This document shows, piece after piece, positions 21,961 to 30,235 of a DNA stretch of 64,000 bases. The DNA lies in assembly GCF_003332825.1 (NCBI RefSeq), contig NZ_QIRF01000009.1, positions 89,772 to 153,771 on the forward strand, given 5' to 3'. The notes under the pieces are model-generated. The model saw only the letters and a list, made by a program, of their open reading frames with translations, was not told the DNA's origin and ran no database searches. How positions within the stretch are numbered: position 1 is the stretch's first letter; every line of letters begins with the position of its first letter. Position numbers and translations under genes: made by a program. The DNA is from Dyella sp. C9. GTDB lineage: Bacteria > Pseudomonadota > Gammaproteobacteria > Xanthomonadales > Rhodanobacteraceae.

Positions 21961-22068
21961 GTTCAAAATCCCGTTCTACCGCCGCATGCCATGCAGGCTC
22001 GTGGTTGTCGTTCCGGCGAAGGCCGTGATGACTGCTTCGTCCGACGCGGCTTCTCGACGATTTTGAAC
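21961..22068. repeat. 108-base element with 10-bp terminal inverted repeats
   Basis: GTTCAAAATC (21961-21970) and its exact complement GATTTTGAAC (22059-22068) bracket a segment that contains a degenerate copy of the REP-like core (GTTCCGGCGAAGGCC at 22010-22024). It fills most of the 225-base gap between the glycosyltransferase and the CBS gene. It could be a small non-autonomous repeat or a REP derivative. No gene is seen in it. Confidence 0.5.
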
Positions 22069-22180
22069 AAGCCCCGGACCCGGATCATCGCAGCGCTTCA
22101 CATCCGCCCAACACTGTGCGCGCGTGGCGGCGCTAGACTTCGGCCATGTGGCCGGTTCGCGGCCCCTGGGAGGTTCAAGC

Positions 22181-22609
22181 ATGCGCCAGGTCAAGCATTT
22201 GCTGGAAGGCAAGGGCAACGACATCTTCAGCATCGCACCGGACGCGCCCGTACTCGAAGCGATCAAGCACATGGCAGAGCACCGCGTCGGCGCCCTGCTG
22301 GTGATGCGCGGCGAACGGTTGGTAGGCATCGTCTCCGAGCGTGACTACGCACGGAAGGTGATCCTGCAGGGCCGCTCCTCCGCCCAGACCGCCGTCTCGG
22401 AGATCATGAGCAGCCCGCCCCTCACGGTGGGGCCCGACACCGACGTGTTCGACTGCATGCGCCTGTGCACCGACAGCCGCATCCGCCACCTGCCGGTGGT
22501 AACGGGCGAGCGCGTGGTGGGCGTGATCTCGATCGGCGACCTGGTGAAGGAAGTGATCGACGCCCAGGCCGAACAGATCGAGCAGTTGCAGCGCTACATC
22601 ACCAGCTGA
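22181..22609 (+). CDS. Tandem CBS-domain protein
   Basis: 142 residues made of two CBS domains (about 8-65 and 75-135), recognisable by GALLVMRGERLVGIVSERDY in the first and HLPVVTGERVVGVISIGDL in the second. Stand-alone CBS pairs bind adenine nucleotides and act as energy sensors; the partner is unknown. ATG 22181 has GGGAGG 8 bases upstream. It converges with the transporter gene, 10 bases between stops. Confidence 0.9.
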   Translation: MRQVKHLLEGKGNDIFSIAPDAPVLEAIKHMAEHRVGALLVMRGERLVGIVSERDYARKVILQGRSSAQTAVSEIMSSPPLTVGPDTDVFDCMRLCTDSRIRHLPVVTGERVVGVISIGDLVKEVIDAQAEQIEQLQRYITS

Positions 22610-22619
22610 GCCCGTCGTT

Positions 22620-23972
22620 TCAGGCCTGCGCGGCGCTTGCCCGGGTGGACTCGCCGGCCGGGCCGGACTGCTCGGGCGCCAGGTCAGGCGAGCGGCCCGC
22701 GCGCGCAGCCACCCAGGTGGCCAGCATCGAGACGCCCACGCCGATCGAGGCCATGCCCGCCACGGCGACACCAGCCTTACCCAGCAGGGTGACGCCACTG
22801 GTGACCAGCACGTCGCCGAAGCGCCAGATCGCCGTCTCGACGAAATTCTTGCCCTTGTAGCGAGTCTCGCGGGGCACGCGCGTATAGAGCGCATCTGCCG
22901 AAGGCTTGGTCATGCCGTAGGCGAAACCCCGCGTGCCGACCATCATCAGCGAAAGCATCGGCACCATCACCCCGAGCACCATCACGTTGCCCACGCCGAA
23001 CAGCGCCACCAGGACCAGTAGCACCAGGTTCACCAGCGAAGGCACCACCAGGCCCCAGCCGGCGCCCTTGCGCATCAGCAGCCAGCGGGTGAACGTCAGC
23101 TGCAGCACCGCTCCCAGTACATTGGTGGCCAGGTCCAGGTCGTTGTAGAAGGCCGTGCGCGCGATCTTGTCGGTGAGGTGCACCTTGGCGTAGTCGGCAA
23201 TCAGCGCGTAGGCCAGCGTGCCGATGCCGTCGCCCAGCACCATCAGGATAGCCATGTAGCGCAGGAACGGGCGCGTCCACAATTCCTTGATGCCGGCCCA
23301 AAGCGAGCCGCCGATGGCATCTTCGCTCCGGTCCGCGGTGCGGCAATCGTGCCGCTCGGACAGCAACAGCAGCAGTACCAGCGCCACCAGCAGCCCTGCC
23401 GCCGACACCATCAGCAGTGGCGCCACGCCGATGGCCTGTACCAGCAGCTTGGTCACCAGCGGCCCGAACACCGCGCCGGCCATGCCGCCCAGTGCGATCA
23501 GGGGAAACACGCGACGCGCCTGCCCGCTGTCGAAGATGTCCGCCATGAAACTCCAGAACAGCGACACCACGAACAGGTTGAACACGCTGGCCCAGATGAA
23601 AAAGACCACGCCCAGCTCTCGCGCGCCAATGCGCTCCTGCGCCACGAACGCCGGCACGAAGGCCAGCAAGCCGAGAATGAAGAAGCTGTAGCACCAGGCC
23701 AGCAGGCGCTTGCGCGAAAAGTGGGCGACCAATGCGCCGAAGGCCGGCGTCAGCAGCAGCATCACCACGAATGTACTGCCGTAGAACAACGGCAGCGATT
23801 GCGAGCCCACCGCGCCGCTGAGCTGGTCGCGCACGGGACGGATGATGTAGTAGGCCGTCATCACGAAGAAGAAGGCCAGGGCCGACAGGGTCGAGGCGAG
23901 GCCTTCGTTCGCTGCGGCGGTTCGGGAGGCGTTCACTGGTGTTTCCAGCGGGGGACGTGCAAAGACTACCAT
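22620..23972 (-). CDS. 12-TM membrane transporter, MFS or Tlc-like
   Basis: 450 residues with about 12 predicted TM helices. YYIIRPVRDQLS in the first helix, SLFWSFMADIF and a central basic loop resemble COG3202-type proteins related to bacterial ATP/ADP (Tlc) exchangers, which are often annotated simply as MFS. The substrate is unknown and free-living bacteria would not be expected to import ATP, so a nucleotide role should be treated as open. Start ATG 23972 lacks a clear ribosome site; GTG 23936, preceded by GGAA, is an alternative. It is divergent from the GMC oxidoreductase with only about 32 bases between starts. Confidence 0.7.
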   Translation of the reverse strand: MVVFARPPLETPVNASRTAAANEGLASTLSALAFFFVMTAYYIIRPVRDQLSGAVGSQSLPLFYGSTFVVMLLLTPAFGALVAHFSRKRLLAWCYSFFILGLLAFVPAFVAQERIGARELGVVFFIWASVFNLFVVSLFWSFMADIFDSGQARRVFPLIALGGMAGAVFGPLVTKLLVQAIGVAPLLMVSAAGLLVALVLLLLLSERHDCRTADRSEDAIGGSLWAGIKELWTRPFLRYMAILMVLGDGIGTLAYALIADYAKVHLTDKIARTAFYNDLDLATNVLGAVLQLTFTRWLLMRKGAGWGLVVPSLVNLVLLVLVALFGVGNVMVLGVMVPMLSLMMVGTRGFAYGMTKPSADALYTRVPRETRYKGKNFVETAIWRFGDVLVTSGVTLLGKAGVAVAGMASIGVGVSMLATWVAARAGRSPDLAPEQSGPAGESTRASAAQA

Positions 23973-24004
23973 GCAGGCGTGACAGTCATGGACCAGGGGA
24001 CAAC

Positions 24005-25603
24005 GTGACGTACGACTTCATCATCGTGGGCGCCGGTTCGGCCGGCTGCGTGCTGGCCAATCGCCTCAGCGCCGACCCGGGCAAACGCGTGCTGCTGCTG
24101 GAGGCCGGCCCGCGCGACTGGAATCCGCTCATCCACATGCCTGCGGGCATTGCGCGCCTGGCCAACAACCGCCGCGTCAACTGGGGCTACCGCACCGAGC
24201 CCGAGGCGCAACTGCAGGGTCGCACGCTGTGGTGGCCGCGCGGCAAGACGCTGGGCGGCTCCAGCGCGATCAACGCGATGTGCTACATCCGCGGCGTGGC
24301 CGGCGACTACGATCGCTGGGCACAGGCCACCGGCGACGCGCGCTGGTCGTGGTCGCAGGTGCTGCCCTGGTTCCTCCGCAGCGAAGACAACAGCCGCGGC
24401 GCGAGCGCGCTGCATGGGGCCGGTGGTCTGCTCGGCGTCAGCGACCTGCGCTACCACAACGAACTGTCCGATGCCTTCATCGATGGCGCGACGAGCGCGG
24501 GCTTCGAGCGCAACGGCGATTTCAACGGTGCGCAGCAGGCCGGCTTTGGCCTGTACCAGGTCACGCAACGCGGAGGCCGGCGCTGCTCCACCGCTGTCGC
24601 CTACCTGCGTCCGGCCCGGGAACGCGCCAACCTGGAGGTGCGCACGGGCGCGGCCGTGGCCAACGTGGTCATTCGCGCGGGTCGCGCGGTGGGCGTCCAA
24701 TTGCTGGGCAGCCGCACGACGATCGAAGCCGGTGAGGTGATCCTCGCCGGTGGCGCGGTGAACACTCCGCAGCTGCTGATGCTTTCCGGCGTGGGTCCGG
24801 CCGACCATCTGCGCGAACACGGCATCGCGGTGGCAGCCGACCATTCCGAGGTGGGCGCCAACCTGCAGGACCACCTGGACATCTGCACGCTCGACGGCAG
24901 CACGCGCAAGATCACCTACGACCACCTCAACGAGCTGGCCGCGGGCTGGCGCTTCCTGCGCCACCGCGATGGACCGGGCAGCTCCAACGTGGCCGAAGCC
25001 GGCGGCTTCGTGCGCAGCCGCCTGGCCACCGACGAGCGCTGCGACCTGCAATTCCACTTCGTGCCCGCCCTGCTCGACGACCACGGCCGCCATCGCCTGC
25101 CCGGCCATGGCTACACCGTGCATGCCTGCTACCTGCATCCGCACAGCCGCGGACAGCTGCGCCTGCGCTCGGCCGATCCGGCGCAACCGATCGCCATCCA
25201 CGCCCACTACCTGGGCGATGCGGAAGGCCACGACCTCGCGCGCATGATCGAGGCCGCCCGCCTGTCGCGCGAGATTCTCGACCAGCCCGCCTTCGCCCCC
25301 TATCGCGGGGCGCCGGTCTTTCCCGAACAGCGACTGGCCAGCGATGCCGATTACGCCGCGTTCATCCGCCGCAAGGCGGAAACCATCTACCACCCGGCCG
25401 GCACCTGCCGCATGGGCAACGATGCATCGGCGCCGCTGGACAGCGAACTGCGCCTGCGCGGCGTGGATGGCCTGCGCGTGGTGGACGCCTCGGTGATGCC
25501 CAGCCTGCCCAGCGGCAATACCAATGCACCGGTGATCATGATCGCCGAGCGCGCCAGCGCACTGATCCTGAACGAAACTTCGCCCACCGCGGACCGGTCA
25601 TAG
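24005..25603 (+). CDS. GMC-family FAD oxidoreductase (choline/alcohol dehydrogenase-like)
   Basis: 532 residues of the glucose-methanol-choline family (BetA: 556). The FAD-binding VGAGSAGCVLANRLS lies at the N-terminus, the GMC signature GGSSAINAMCYIRG near 85-100, and the active-site YHPAGTCRMG and GNTNAPVIMIAERAS at the C-terminus. It oxidises an alcohol with FAD as cofactor. Choline is not implied: no betB or betI is nearby. The start is GTG 24005 with AGGGGA six bases upstream, and FAD-motif spacing supports it. Confidence 0.9.
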   Translation: MTYDFIIVGAGSAGCVLANRLSADPGKRVLLLEAGPRDWNPLIHMPAGIARLANNRRVNWGYRTEPEAQLQGRTLWWPRGKTLGGSSAINAMCYIRGVAGDYDRWAQATGDARWSWSQVLPWFLRSEDNSRGASALHGAGGLLGVSDLRYHNELSDAFIDGATSAGFERNGDFNGAQQAGFGLYQVTQRGGRRCSTAVAYLRPARERANLEVRTGAAVANVVIRAGRAVGVQLLGSRTTIEAGEVILAGGAVNTPQLLMLSGVGPADHLREHGIAVAADHSEVGANLQDHLDICTLDGSTRKITYDHLNELAAGWRFLRHRDGPGSSNVAEAGGFVRSRLATDERCDLQFHFVPALLDDHGRHRLPGHGYTVHACYLHPHSRGQLRLRSADPAQPIAIHAHYLGDAEGHDLARMIEAARLSREILDQPAFAPYRGAPVFPEQRLASDADYAAFIRRKAETIYHPAGTCRMGNDASAPLDSELRLRGVDGLRVVDASVMPSLPSGNTNAPVIMIAERASALILNETSPTADRS

Positions 25604-25775
25604 GCCCTCGCGGCCTGCCCCTGCCCCTTCGCGAGGATTTTCCGGCCCGACTGGAGTACCCTCGCGCGGGCGTCATGGAAGGACCCGGCCCGCACTCCCA
25701 AGCCCGGCTCCACCTGTCTGGTGCCGGCCCCGTTACACGGGCGCCACCACGGTGCCCCGCACGCATTCGAACCGC

Positions 25776-27089
25776 ATGACGTTTCGCACGATGTCACTGG
25801 TGATCAGCGCGGCACTGGCCCTGGCCAGTGGGCCCTCGATCGCCCGCACGGCGGCGCCTCCGCCCGACGCGGTCAGCGCCGCAACACCCGCCCAGCCGCT
25901 GCCGCCCGATCGCCTGAGGGATACGCTGAGCGCCTACCAGCAATGGCTGGCGCGACTGGACCAGCGCAACGCCGTCGCAGGCCTCGCCACCGCGGTGGTG
26001 CTGGACGACAAGGTGGTCTTCGAGGACACCATCGGCTACGCCGACGCGGCCACGCGCGAGCCGGTCACACCCGAGACGGTGTTTCGCCTGGCTTCACTGT
26101 CCAAGGCCTTCGCCACGGCGCTCACCGGCGTGCTCGTCAACGACGGCATGCTGAGCTGGGATACCCGCCTGGCGGCCGTGCTGCCGTTCTTCCACCTCAA
26201 GAGTGACAGCGCCGCCGAAGAGGCGACGGTACGCGACATTCTCGGGCAGCGCCTGGGCCTGCCCAAGAACACCTATGACGCCATGCTCGAGGAGAACGTC
26301 CCGTACGAGGAACTGGCGCGAAAGCTGGACGAAGTCAGCCTGACCTGCGACGTGGGCCAGTGCTATGGCTACCAGAACGTTGCCTTTAGCCTGATCGGCG
26401 ACGTGGTCTACGCCCAGACCGGCGACTTCTTCAGTCGCCAGGTCGACAAGCGCATCTTCTTTCCGCTGGGCATGAAGACTGCCAGCTACGGCCGCGAAGG
26501 CCTGGAGGCGAGCAAGAGCTGGGCCCGCCCGCACCGGGCCAACGGCAACGCCTGGATTCCGTTCGAGCCCAAGGAGGCCTATTACCGCGTGGCCCCCGCG
26601 GCGGGTGTCAACGCCAGCCTGCGCGACATGGAGCAGTGGCTGATCGCACAGATGGGCGGCCGGCCGGACGTGCTGCCGGCACAACTGCTCGACACCCTGC
26701 ATGCGCCCGAAGTCGATACGCCGGTGGAGCTGCGCTCCACGCCGTGGCGCAAGGCGCGCCTCAACGATGCGCATTACGCCCTCGGCTGGCGCGTGTTCGA
26801 CTACAACGGCGAGACGCTGATCTTCCATGCCGGCGCGGTCGAGGGCTATCGAACCATGATCGCCTTCCTGCCCAAGTACCGAGTGGGCATGGTGACCATG
26901 TGGAACTCGTCCGGCCCGGAACCGACCGGATTGCTGCCCATGGTGTTCGACAGCTTGCTGGGGCTGCCGCATGTCGACTGGGCCGGCATCGAAAGCGATG
27001 CGCCGCCGCCCAAGGCGCCGGCTACGGCCAAGGGCAAGGCGCGCGGCAAGCCGAAGACGGCCGCAAGCACCACGGTCACCGACCGCTGA
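25776..27089 (+). CDS. Exported beta-lactamase-family serine hydrolase
   Basis: 437 residues with a signal peptide ending near ARTA (about residue 28). Class C/EstB-type motifs: S107-L-S-K110 (nucleophile and general base), Y199-Q-N201, and H351-A-G353 in place of KTG. The HxG third motif is more common in esterases and DD-peptidases than in true beta-lactamases, so drug hydrolysis should not be assumed. A Lys/Ala/Pro-rich tail (about 405-430) extends past the fold and could bind anionic surface polymers. ATG 25776 is preferred; ATG 25791 is possible. Single gene, hairpin downstream. Confidence 0.87.
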   Translation: MTFRTMSLVISAALALASGPSIARTAAPPPDAVSAATPAQPLPPDRLRDTLSAYQQWLARLDQRNAVAGLATAVVLDDKVVFEDTIGYADAATREPVTPETVFRLASLSKAFATALTGVLVNDGMLSWDTRLAAVLPFFHLKSDSAAEEATVRDILGQRLGLPKNTYDAMLEENVPYEELARKLDEVSLTCDVGQCYGYQNVAFSLIGDVVYAQTGDFFSRQVDKRIFFPLGMKTASYGREGLEASKSWARPHRANGNAWIPFEPKEAYYRVAPAAGVNASLRDMEQWLIAQMGGRPDVLPAQLLDTLHAPEVDTPVELRSTPWRKARLNDAHYALGWRVFDYNGETLIFHAGAVEGYRTMIAFLPKYRVGMVTMWNSSGPEPTGLLPMVFDSLLGLPHVDWAGIESDAPPPKAPATAKGKARGKPKTAASTTVTDR

Positions 27090-27119
27090 CGCCATCGGCG
27101 GCTGCGCCGCTACGAAGCA

Positions 27120-27151
27120 AAAGGCGCCGCATGTCGCCATGCAGCGCCTTT
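27120..27151. terminator. Terminator between convergent genes
   Basis: AAAGGCGC ... GCGCCTTT with an inner GCATG-TCGC-CATGC stem separated by single mismatches, giving a 13-bp interrupted hairpin. A's on the left and T's on the right allow function on both strands. Confidence 0.75.
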
Positions 27152-27188
27152 GCTTCCTTCGCGGGCCACGCCTGCGCGTGGCTTGCGA

Positions 27189-28232
27189 TCAGTTGAGCTT
27201 GAACACGATGCGGCGCTTGTCCTGCGAAGCGATGGGCGCGCCGTCCTGGGTGGCCGGCTGGTACTTCCAGCGACTCACCGCTTCGACCGCCGCACGATCG
27301 AACACATGGCGCGGCTCGGCATCCACCACCTTCACGTCATCCACGTTGCCTTCCGGCGTCACGGTGAAGGTCACCTCCACCCAACCTTCCTGGTTGGAAC
27401 GCACCGCAGTGGTCGGATAGCGCGGACTGACGTTGCGCACCAGCACGGCGCCATGCGTACCACCGGAAGCGGTCGGCTGACTGGATGCTGCCGCGGTGGC
27501 TGGCTGCTGCTGGCGACTGGCTTCGGCCGCTGCCTGTTGCTGCTGTGCCAGGCGCGCCTGGGCCGCCTTTTGCTGCTGCTCGGCCAGGGCTTTCTGCTGT
27601 GCTTCGGCCGCCTGGCGATCGGCGTCGGCCTTGTCCGCCGCTGCCTTCTGCGCAGCCAACTGCGTCTGGCGCTCCTTGTCGGACGCCATCTGCTGTTCGC
27701 GATCCTGCAGTTTACGCTGGGCGTCGAGCTTGGAACGCAGGATGGTCAGCGTGTAGTTCGCCGGGTCTGCCTTGGCGAGCAGATCGATCTGGCGCTGCGC
27801 CTCGTTGAAGTCGCGCTGGTTGATGGTCTGCTCGGCCACGTTCGCGCCCACCGGGAAGGTTTCGCGCAAGGCATCGCTGGCCACCTGATTGCCGGGCTGC
27901 GTCTCCAGGACCTTGAGATAGAACTCGAACGCATTGTTGCCCGCAGGCGTGAGCAGGCGCTGCTCGTTCACCGCCTTGCGCGCCTCCGACAACAGCTGGT
28001 TGGTGCTCATCGCCGCCACGTTCGCCGGTGGCGGGCCGACCACCTTGTCCGCCGTCACGGGAGTCGACGGGTGTGCACCAGCCTCGGCATCCAGCAGGTC
28101 CTGGTGCGGCTTGAAGATGAGGAACCACGACGCCCCCGCCAGCACGGCGACGACGGCAACGATGGCGATGGCAGCGGGCCGAATGGCCCCACGCGCCCGG
28201 TGGCGCGCATGACGGATGTATCGGGTATCCAT
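27189..28232 (-). CDS. Energy transducer TonB-like protein
   Basis: 347 residues. After a basic N-terminus comes one TM helix (about 20-42). The periplasmic part has TPR-like helices (about 75-165) and a very long Gln/Ala/Lys coiled coil (about 165-245). The C-terminal TonB domain (about 262-347) has the family pattern NVSPRYPTTAV, EGWVEVTFTV and AVEAVSRWKYQPA. TonB-like proteins pass energy from ExbBD to outer membrane receptors; no exbBD or receptor is adjacent, so the partner is unknown. The coiled coil replaces the usual Pro-rich spacer. Confidence 0.87.
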   Translation of the reverse strand: MDTRYIRHARHRARGAIRPAAIAIVAVVAVLAGASWFLIFKPHQDLLDAEAGAHPSTPVTADKVVGPPPANVAAMSTNQLLSEARKAVNEQRLLTPAGNNAFEFYLKVLETQPGNQVASDALRETFPVGANVAEQTINQRDFNEAQRQIDLLAKADPANYTLTILRSKLDAQRKLQDREQQMASDKERQTQLAAQKAAADKADADRQAAEAQQKALAEQQQKAAQARLAQQQQAAAEASRQQQPATAAASSQPTASGGTHGAVLVRNVSPRYPTTAVRSNQEGWVEVTFTVTPEGNVDDVKVVDAEPRHVFDRAAVEAVSRWKYQPATQDGAPIASQDKRRIVFKLN

Positions 28233-28571
28233 GGTCTCTCACCGAGTGGCATCAGATACCCGCGCTTTTTCCCCCTGTACATCCAGGAGCGGAGAACCTC
28301 CCCGGGCCCTCCGCGGCGCGGATGTGCGAAAGGTAACCGTAATGCAGCACTACGGCAAATCGCACGTAGCGTGCAGCGACTCACCGACGAAGAAACGCGG
28401 CAAGCGAGATGGCGCCACCACAACGATCCGATCGGCGATCCCGCTAGGAAATTTTCGTACCCCGGAAACGAAGCGTCCCGGCATGGGCCGGGACGAGTCG
28501 CTCTTTCGAATGACTCTCCCCGCGCTGGGCACCGCGGGGAGAAAAGTCGTCTTGCTTATTATTGGTAAGGC
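28233..28571. other. Gene-free stretch between tonB-like gene and metJ-like fusion
   Basis: 339 bases with two hairpins near the end of the minus-strand metJ-like gene: TCTCCCCGCG paired across an 8-base loop (28515-28542) and GTCCCGGC-ATGG-GCCGGGAC (28475-28494). Either could end that transcript, although neither has a strong T-tract on the minus strand. The tonB-like promoter must lie near 28233-28330. An open frame from ATG 28342 has a fair ribosome site but runs into the histone-tail antisense and is not believed. Confidence 0.45.
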
Positions 28572-29138
28572 TTACTTCTTGGCAGCCTTGGTGGCCTTCG
28601 CGGCCTTGGGGGCCTTGGCAGCCTTGGTGGCCTTGACCACCTTGGCAGCAGCAGCCTTCTTCACGGTGCGCTTGGCGGCCTTCTTCGCCACCTTCTTGGT
28701 CGCAACCTTCTTCACGGCAGCCTTCTTGGCAGCCGCCGGACGCTTCTTAGCAACAGCCTTCTTGGCAACCTTCTTGACGGCAGCCTTCTTGGCGGCCGGC
28801 TTGCGGGCAACCGGCTTCTTCGCGGCGGCCTTCTTCACGGCGGTCTTCTTGGTCGCCTTCTTGGCGGCCGGCTTCTTTGCAGCGGCTTTCTTGGCAGTGG
28901 CCATAGTTCGTCTCAGCTCCTCATCAGTTGGCAGTGGTTGCCCAGTAAAAGCATGTAGGAACGCCTCCACCAGCAGGTCGCTGTTGGTGGCGTGCCGCAG
29001 ATTGTTCACCTGACGACGGGTGCGTTCGTCAGATAGGGGCCTCAGGACGTGCAATGGAATCGAGACCGTGATCTTGCGTACTGCGCCGGCCTTTTCTCCA
29101 TGCTCGACATAAGGCGGGATGAATTTCGATGTTGCCAT
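28572..29138 (-). CDS. metJ: MetJ repressor domain fused to Lys/Ala-rich histone-like tail
   Basis: 188 residues in one uninterrupted frame. Residues 5-77 match the methionine repressor MetJ almost throughout: [20 protein letters not shown] carries the DNA-contacting beta strand (K22, T24), then [20 protein letters not shown] and [13 protein letters not shown]. The last ~28 residues of E. coli MetJ (105 aa) are missing; from M79 the chain is about 110 residues of KKA/AAK repeats like AlgP or eukaryotic H1 tails. It should bind DNA through the ribbon-helix-helix and coat it through the tail. An internal ATG at 28904 (M79), with GAGGAG about 12 bases upstream, could make the tail alone. Start 29138 chosen by homology; GGAG lies 10 bases upstream. 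Confidence 0.88.
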   Translation of the reverse strand: MATSKFIPPYVEHGEKAGAVRKITVSIPLHVLRPLSDERTRRQVNNLRHATNSDLLVEAFLHAFTGQPLPTDEELRRTMATAKKAAAKKPAAKKATKKTAVKKAAAKKPVARKPAAKKAAVKKVAKKAVAKKRPAAAKKAAVKKVATKKVAKKAAKRTVKKAAAAKVVKATKAAKAPKAAKATKAAKK

Positions 29139-29166
29139 GGCACCCGTTCTCCGTGTTCCGATGCGA

Positions 29167-29218
29167 AAGCTATTCCTGAAGATTTCAGCTGTCAATTGAT
29201 TTTAGCCATGAAATCAAT
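29167..29218 (-). promoter_or_regulatory. Promoter and inverted repeat of the metJ-like gene
   Basis: On the minus strand a perfect -35 TTGACA (29195-29190) is followed after 17 bases by TAGCTT (29172-29167), about 29 bases before the ATG. Overlapping the -35 is an inverted repeat ATTGATTT-N8-AAATCAAT (29195-29218), in the position expected for an operator. Confidence 0.5.
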
Positions 29219-29678
29219 CCGTTTCATCCACCCCCAGGAGGGTCCAAACCCCCGCCGGACAAGGCCTTGAGGGGCTATAAGGGCATTTTCATATGGACGT
29301 CCATACCGCCAGACGAAAATACCCTAGGTCAAATAGAAAATGCCAAAAAAGCTCTAAAAACAAGGCATTTGAGACGATTAACTCCTTTACACCCACATAA
29401 CCGCTAACTGACTGCCAGCACATGGATATCTCATCGCCGGCGAGCCTCTGAAAGACCCCCCGCGGATGAACAGAATGCGACTGAAATCTTTTTTCAGAAG
29501 CCGGACAGGATGTCGCCTCGCCCTGCCTTGGCCGCCCCGCCGATCCGTGCAGATGCCGTGTAGGAGGTGGCGATGTGCCCTTCAGCGGGATCCGCACGGC
29601 GTCGTTGGATGGCGCGAAGGGCGATCCAAGTGATCGCCGCTTCACGCCGGAAAACCGGTTTTGCACGGACGGCCATTC
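29219..29678. other. AT-richer gene-free stretch
   Basis: About 460 bases between the metJ-like promoter and the gcvH terminator. The part 29320-29410 is rich in A, unlike the surroundings. Apart from the palindrome at 29292 I see no structured RNA, repeat or convincing gene. Open frames on the minus strand here lack ribosome sites and family resemblance. Confidence 0.4.
29292..29318. promoter_or_regulatory. Possible met-box-like site
   Basis: A 14-bp perfect palindrome TATGGACGTCCATA (29292-29305) contains GGACGTCC, six of eight matches to the MetJ box AGACGTCT with an intact GACGTC core. Sixteen bases on, in the same 8-bp phase, stands AGACGAAA (five of eight). MetJ binds tandem boxes, so this may be an autoregulatory site about 155 bases upstream of the metJ-like start. 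The box between them matches poorly. Confidence 0.35.
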
Positions 29679-29712
29679 AAAAAGACGCCGGCCGCTGCGA
29701 GCGGCCGGCGTC
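29679..29712 (-). terminator. gcvH terminator
   Basis: A 12-bp perfect stem GACGCCGGCCGC with a TGCGA loop, followed on the minus strand by five T. It lies 25 bases after the gcvH stop. Confidence 0.88.
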
Positions 29713-29737
29713 GGGTAAAGCAGCGGGCGGCGAACGC

Positions 29738-30133
29738 TTAGTGGTCTTCGTTCTCGACCAGTTCGGCGTACGCGTCGGCATTGAGCAGCTCGTCGAGCTC
29801 GCCACGATCAGTGGCGCGGACCAGGAAGATCCAGCCATTGCCGAAGGCGTCTTCGTTGATGGTCTCGGGCTTGTCGTTGAGGGCCTCGTTGACCGCCACG
29901 ATCTCGCCGGACACCGGGCTGTAGATGTCGGAGGCGGCCTTCACCGACTCGACCACGGCCACGCCATGGCCGGCCTGCACGCTGGCGCCGATTTCCGGCA
30001 GCTCCACGTACACCAGGTCGCCGAGCTGGCCCTGGGCGTGGTCAGAGATGCCCACGCGCACCAGGCCGTCGTCTTCGACGCGGGCCCATTCGTGGGACTT
30101 GAGGAATTTCAGATCGCCGGGAATCTCGCTCAT
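29738..30133 (-). CDS. gcvH: Glycine cleavage system H protein
   Basis: 131 residues (E. coli GcvH: 129). The lipoyl carrier of the glycine cleavage complex shuttles the aminomethyl group between the P, T and L proteins. The lipoylation site is K65 in [13 protein letters not shown] near the start and the NPW-like GNGWIFLV near the end are typical. ATG 30133 is set by homology. It follows gcvT on the same strand after a 102-base gap that contains a hairpin, so the two are probably co-transcribed. The P protein gene is not in this window. Confidence 0.96.
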   Translation of the reverse strand: MSEIPGDLKFLKSHEWARVEDDGLVRVGISDHAQGQLGDLVYVELPEIGASVQAGHGVAVVESVKAASDIYSPVSGEIVAVNEALNDKPETINEDAFGNGWIFLVRATDRGELDELLNADAYAELVENEDH

Positions 30134-30202
30134 GATCGAATCCAGTCTTTGATGTCGGGTCGTGGGTGGAGTGGCCATTCTAGCCGCTTCACCCGGATGG
30201 CA

Positions 30203-30226
30203 ACACGGGCCACATGTCGCCCGTGT
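30203..30226 (-). other. Hairpin between gcvT and gcvH
   Basis: ACACGGGC pairs with GCCCGTGT over an 8-base loop just after the gcvT stop. No T-tract follows on the minus strand, so it may protect or process the mRNA and is unlikely to end it. Confidence 0.4.
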
Positions 30227-30235
30227 GCGGCGGAA

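Noticed and set aside
25776..27089. True AmpC beta-lactamase
   Set aside because: The third motif is HAG, not KTG, and no ampR is adjacent; kept as a general serine hydrolase.
28572..28904. Independent AlgP-like gene separate from MetJ
   Set aside because: The frame continues without a stop into the MetJ domain, so the fusion is the primary reading; the internal start is kept only as a possible second product.
28342..29013. Plus-strand gene starting at ATG 28342 with a fair ribosome site
   Set aside because: Most of the frame is antisense to the Lys/Ala repeats and yields a low-complexity hydrophobic string.
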